From positions 4,087,878 through 4,151,877 of the forward strand of contig CAWUFE020000007.1 of assembly GCA_963921345.3 (NCBI GenBank): a stretch of DNA of 64,000 nucleotides, read 5' to 3'. The stretch is from Hoeflea_A sp963921345. GTDB lineage: Bacteria > Pseudomonadota > Alphaproteobacteria > Rhizobiales > Rhizobiaceae. Of this stretch, positions 60,604-64,000 are shown piece after piece. A program made the position numbers and the translations under genes. Every line of letters starts with the position of its first letter. The first letter of the stretch is position 1. The notes below the pieces were generated by a model. It did not search any database. It saw only the letters and a program-made list of their open reading frames with translations, and was not told where the DNA came from.

Positions 60604-63600
60604 ATGAGAAAGCACGGCGACCAGATCGTCCTTAGCGCGTCTGATCTTGTGGGCCATCTGAATTGCGGGTACCTGACAGAGTTGGATCTGCAGGTTGCGG
60701 AGGGTGCGCTTGCGAGGCCGAGGCGTTGGGACCCGCTTCTGGAGATGCTGCGTGAGCGCGGTGATCGGCACGAAAGGGCATTCATTGGTCACCTTCAGGC
60801 CCAGGGTCTGACAACTGTCCGTATTGACGGGGTCGACATTACGCCTGCGGCTGTCGCCGAGACCGTTGCTGCGATGGACGCTGGTGCCGAGATTATTGTC
60901 CAGGCCGCCCTCGAGCATGGCAGGTGGGTCGGTCGGGCCGACATTCTGAGGCGTGTCGGGAAACCCAGCAATCTTGGCACCTGGTCCTACGAGATCATCG
61001 ACACCAAGCTCGCCCGCGAGACCAAAGCCGGCTCGGTCCTTCAACTCTGTCTTTACGCCGACCTATTGGAGAAGGCGCAGGGCGTTGCCCCAGACTACGT
61101 CCATGTGGTTGCTCCCTGGTCCGACTTCGAACCGCAGGCGTTTCGGTTTGCGGACTATGCCGCGTATTTTCGAAGAGCGAAGGCCGCTGCCGATGCGGCA
61201 ACGGGGTTGGCTGCACGGTGCATTCATTATCCCGAGCCGAAACAGCACTGCGATATCTGCAGATGGCGTACCCGGTGCGATGCGCGGCGGCGCGCAGACG
61301 ATCATCTTTGCCTGGTGGCCGGAATCAGCAAGAACCAGACCGCCGAGCTTCATGACAACGCAATCACAACGACGGCTGCCTTGGCAGCGATGCCGACGCC
61401 TATGCACTGGGTTCCGAAGAAGGGTTCTGCGCAGTCGTACGAAAAGGCTCGGGAGCAGGCGCGCATTCAGGTCGAGAGCCGGGAGGCCGGAGAGGTCCGA
61501 TATGAGTTACTGCCGGTCGTTGAGGATATCGGCCTGTGCTTGCTGCCTGAATCGTCCGAGGGGGACATCTACTTCGATATCGAAAGCGATGCTTTCGTTG
61601 GCGAGAACGGCCTCGAATATCTGTTCGGCTACATCTTCCGAGACGAGAGCGGTGCCTGGAACTACGTGGCCGACTGGGCCTTTGACCGAAAAGGCGAGAA
61701 AGCCGTCTTCGAGCGTTTCGTGGATTTTGTGAACGAACGCCGAGAGCGATATCCGGACTTGCACATCTATCATTACGCATCCTACGAACCCGCCGCGCTG
61801 AAACGGCTTATGGGGCGATATGCGACCCGGGAACACGACATCGACGACTTCCTGCGCAGCAATCTTTTTGTCGATCTTTACAGCATCGTACGCAACAGCT
61901 TGCGCGCTGGAGTGGAGAGTTACTCGATCAAGAAACTGGAGCCGCTCTACGGGTTTGAGCGCGATACCGGTCTGCCCGATGCCAATGTCGCCTTGGCAAG
62001 GCTTCATGCCGGATTGGAGCTTGGCGACATTGACGCCATAAACAGTGAGGTGCGTGCGACAGTGCAGTCGTATAATAGCGAAGACTGCACTTCGAGTATT
62101 GCACTGCGTGACTGGCTTGAAGAGCGCCGGCAGGAACTGGTCGATGCCGGCAAGCCTGTTGCGCGACCGTTACCCACTGACCGGGAACCGAGCGAGAAAC
62201 TGACGGAGCGCCAAGCGGCCGTGCAAGCGCTTGTTGAGCGTCTCACGGCGGATGTTCCAGTGGATATCGAAGAACGCACGGGCGAGCAGCACGCCAGGTG
62301 GATTCTTGCGAATATCCTCGACTGGCATCGCCGCGAGGACAAGGCAACCTGGTGGGAGTTCTTCCGTCTTTCGGCGCTGTCTGCGGAAGAACTTGTCGAT
62401 GAGCGGGCCGCGCTGTCCCAACTGACCTTCGTCGGTGACGTTTCGCCACCGGGTGCACGAACCCCGGTCCATCGATATTCAGCCCTTCAGCAGGATACCG
62501 ACCTCAGAGGCGATGAGGCGTTGCGGATGAACGGCGGTGACAGAATCGGCACGGCCGTCGCGATTTCGGTGGATGATCGTACGGTAGACATCAAGAAGAG
62601 CGAAGGCACGGCAGGAATCCATCCTGACGCAGTTTTTGCGCATCAGATGTTCGACACCAGGCAACAAGCGGATGCTCTCATGCGCCTGGGGGAGTATGTC
62701 GCCGATCATGGAATCGAAGGTGAAGGCGCTTATCGGAGCTCTCGGGCACTGCTGTTGAAGCGGAAGCCATCTCTTGGCGGAGAACCGATCCGGAAGGCAG
62801 ACGAGACCGCGCTGCAATCTGCGCTGCGTATCGCCCGGGAACTTGAGGACGGGATCTTCCCGATACAGGGTCCGCCAGGCACTGGCAAGTCGTACACCGG
62901 AGCACGCATGATCTGCGAACTGGTGAAACGCGGAAAGAAAGTCGGCATCACGGCCAACAGCCACAAGGTGATCCGGGGTCTGCTCGACAAGGTCGTGGAA
63001 GCCGCATGCGAGATGAACGTCGACCTCATTTGTATCCAGAAGCCGAAATCAGGGGAGCATGAACCCGATCAGGACCGTCTGAAGTTTGTGACCGACAATG
63101 CGGGTGTCTGCGCGGCTCTGGGGTCAGGGACGGCGCAGGTGGCCGGGGCAACCCACTTTCTCTGGTCGCGCGCCGATGCACATGAGGTTCTGGATGCGCT
63201 CGTGATCGACGAGGCGGCACAGATGTCACTGGCCAATGTACTTGCGGTCGCCCAAAGCGCGAAGGCCGTGATCCTCCTTGGCGACCCGCGACAGTTGGAC
63301 CAGCCGACACAGGGTACACATCCAGACGGCACAGGGGTCTCCGCACTCGAACATGTTCTGGGCGACGCGAAAACGATTGCAGAAAACCAGGGGCTGTTCC
63401 TTGAGGAAACATGGCGTCTGCATCCGGACATTTGCCGCTTCAATTCAGAGCTCTTCTACGACGACAAGCTGCAGTCGGTGGCGGGTTGTGAGTTTCAGGA
63501 AATTTGTTCGGCCGGACCGCTGTCCGGAAGAGGTCTCCGGTATTTTCCGGTTGAACATTCGGGCAATCAAAGCTCGTCGACCGAAGAGGCCGATGCCATT

Positions 63601-64000
63601 GCCAAAATCTTCGAGGATGTGCTGGCCGGCAAACCGACATGGATTGACAGGGAGGGCCAGGAGAGGCCGCTGACGCGCGAGAACATCCTGATCATTGCCC
63701 CCTACAATGCCCAGGTTTTTGAGATACGGCAGCGACTGCCCGCAGCGCGTGTCGGAACGGTCGACAAGTTCCAGGGACAGGAGGCCCCTGTTGCGATCTA
63801 TTCGATGGCGACATCCAGCCATGCGGATGCGCCGAGGGGCATGGAGTTCCTGTATAGTGCAAACCGCTTCAACGTGGCGGTCTCGCGGGCGAAATGTGTT
63901 GCCGTACTGGTCGCTTCGCCGAAGGTTTTCGAGGCGGAGTGCCGAACCCCGAGGCAGATGCAATTGGCCAACGCCTTCTGCAGATATCTCGAGATTTGCC
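60604..64000 (+). CDS. TM0106-type RecB nuclease / RNase H-like exonuclease / SF1 helicase (cut by window edge)
   Basis: 1132 residues are visible, and the frame runs on. N-terminal RecB-like nuclease: Asp113 (GRADIL), Asp133 and Lys135 (EIIDTKL), Gln147/Tyr151 (QLCLY). Cys21 together with Cys216, 219 and 225 (HCDICRWRTRC) could bind a 4Fe-4S staple as in Cas4, AddB and Dna2. Next, a DEDD-type exonuclease: Asp325/Glu327 (YFDIESD), YHYASYEP, and YNSEDC. Then a UPF1/Dna2-like helicase: Walker A GPPGTGKSYTG (Lys762), LVIDEAAQMS, GDPRQLDQPT, VDKFQGQEAPV, FNVAVSRAK. ATG at 60604 is the family start. Inside a mobile element this suggests nucleic-acid degradation or defence. Confidence 0.9.
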   Translation, partial: MRKHGDQIVLSASDLVGHLNCGYLTELDLQVAEGALARPRRWDPLLEMLRERGDRHERAFIGHLQAQGLTTVRIDGVDITPAAVAETVAAMDAGAEIIVQAALEHGRWVGRADILRRVGKPSNLGTWSYEIIDTKLARETKAGSVLQLCLYADLLEKAQGVAPDYVHVVAPWSDFEPQAFRFADYAAYFRRAKAAADAATGLAARCIHYPEPKQHCDICRWRTRCDARRRADDHLCLVAGISKNQTAELHDNAITTTAALAAMPTPMHWVPKKGSAQSYEKAREQARIQVESREAGEVRYELLPVVEDIGLCLLPESSEGDIYFDIESDAFVGENGLEYLFGYIFRDESGAWNYVADWAFDRKGEKAVFERFVDFVNERRERYPDLHIYHYASYEPAALKRLMGRYATREHDIDDFLRSNLFVDLYSIVRNSLRAGVESYSIKKLEPLYGFERDTGLPDANVALARLHAGLELGDIDAINSEVRATVQSYNSEDCTSSIALRDWLEERRQELVDAGKPVARPLPTDREPSEKLTERQAAVQALVERLTADVPVDIEERTGEQHARWILANILDWHRREDKATWWEFFRLSALSAEELVDERAALSQLTFVGDVSPPGARTPVHRYSALQQDTDLRGDEALRMNGGDRIGTAVAISVDDRTVDIKKSEGTAGIHPDAVFAHQMFDTRQQADALMRLGEYVADHGIEGEGAYRSSRALLLKRKPSLGGEPIRKADETALQSALRIARELEDGIFPIQGPPGTGKSYTGARMICELVKRGKKVGITANSHKVIRGLLDKVVEAACEMNVDLICIQKPKSGEHEPDQDRLKFVTDNAGVCAALGSGTAQVAGATHFLWSRADAHEVLDALVIDEAAQMSLANVLAVAQSAKAVILLGDPRQLDQPTQGTHPDGTGVSALEHVLGDAKTIAENQGLFLEETWRLHPDICRFNSELFYDDKLQSVAGCEFQEICSAGPLSGRGLRYFPVEHSGNQSSSTEEADAIAKIFEDVLAGKPTWIDREGQERPLTRENILIIAPYNAQVFEIRQRLPAARVGTVDKFQGQEAPVAIYSMATSSHADAPRGMEFLYSANRFNVAVSRAKCVAVLVASPKVFEAECRTPRQMQLANAFCRYLEIC

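Larger units (their letters stand above)
53601..64000 (+). mobile_element. Mu-like transposable element, left part
   Basis: Starts at about 53601, where the amidohydrolase reading frame loses homology (Mu-type ends begin TG; the TG at 53602 fits), and continues past the window. In order: putative transposase-binding repeats, a cluster of GTCCCACTT motifs, the repressor on the minus strand, an operator region, transposase A, ATPase B and a winged-helix protein. This is the Mu early region. After 59.6 kb come a truncated primase-type gene and a nuclease-helicase instead of recognisable phage genes. Whether structural genes follow is unknown. Confidence 0.78.

Overview
The window looks like chromosome of a high-GC alphaproteobacterium, most likely Hyphomicrobiales (rhizobia-like). 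This is inferred from the GC-rich codon use, the ATGA-coupled operons, the tripartite tricarboxylate transporter, the several amino-acid/peptide ABC operons, and family-level resemblance of pyruvate carboxylase, DUF1028, the DksA-like zinc-finger protein and the host-attachment protein. I see no tRNA, rRNA or CRISPR array.

Left part (1-15.3 kb): an MFS exporter (cut by the window edge) behind pyruvate carboxylase; a LuxR-type regulator without a luxI; a secreted MltB-type transglycosylase; then an envelope operon of alpha-2-macroglobulin, penicillin-binding protein 1C and a small-molecule kinase; and a DksA/TraR-type zinc-finger protein with the remains of a Crp/Fnr regulator directly upstream. 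15.5-24.3 kb is one long operon read leftwards: GntR regulator, DppD, DppF, solute-binding protein (frameshifted), DppB, DppC, gamma-glutamyltransferase and a DUF1028 protein. It looks like a peptide or gamma-glutamyl-compound uptake and cleavage unit. 24.6-31.0 kb holds a ThDP enzyme and an aromatic/aspartate-type aminotransferase, divergent from a MarR regulator and a TctCBA transporter. Two tandem palindromes lie in the shared promoter.

31-39 kb is a mixed block: a glutamine amidotransferase behind a near-perfect 24-bp palindrome, a methyltransferase, a T4 Rnl1-type RNA ligase, and a stress cluster (VIT-family transporter, host-attachment protein, two tandem universal stress proteins around a site-2 protease). 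The RNA ligase has a 38-codon leader ORF and an intrinsic terminator immediately upstream. The leader also contains a segment able to form a competing antiterminator, which is the layout of a transcription attenuator. 39-43.4 kb is an HlyD/FtsX/ATPase export operon. 43.9-46.3 kb is a large Gly/Trp-rich protein of unknown function. 46.3-51.8 kb is an IclR-linked polar amino-acid ABC operon with RidA, divergent from a D-threonine-aldolase-type enzyme. It is followed by a dead parDE toxin-antitoxin pair.

Right part (53.6 kb to the end): an amidohydrolase gene is interrupted by a Mu-like transposable element. Its left end carries repeated putative transposase sites, a cluster of nine-base GTCCCACTT motifs, a repressor with two S24 peptidase-like domains (one apparently dead), an operator region, and genes for a DDE transposase (MuA-like), an AAA ATPase (MuB-like) and a winged-helix protein. 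Where phage genes might follow, I instead see a truncated primase-type (TOTE/AEP) gene start and a large RecB-like nuclease/DnaQ-like exonuclease/SF1 helicase fusion that runs off the window. The element may therefore be a Mu-like transposon or satellite carrying nucleic-acid-processing, possibly defence, cargo. Its right end and the rest of the amidohydrolase are not in the window.
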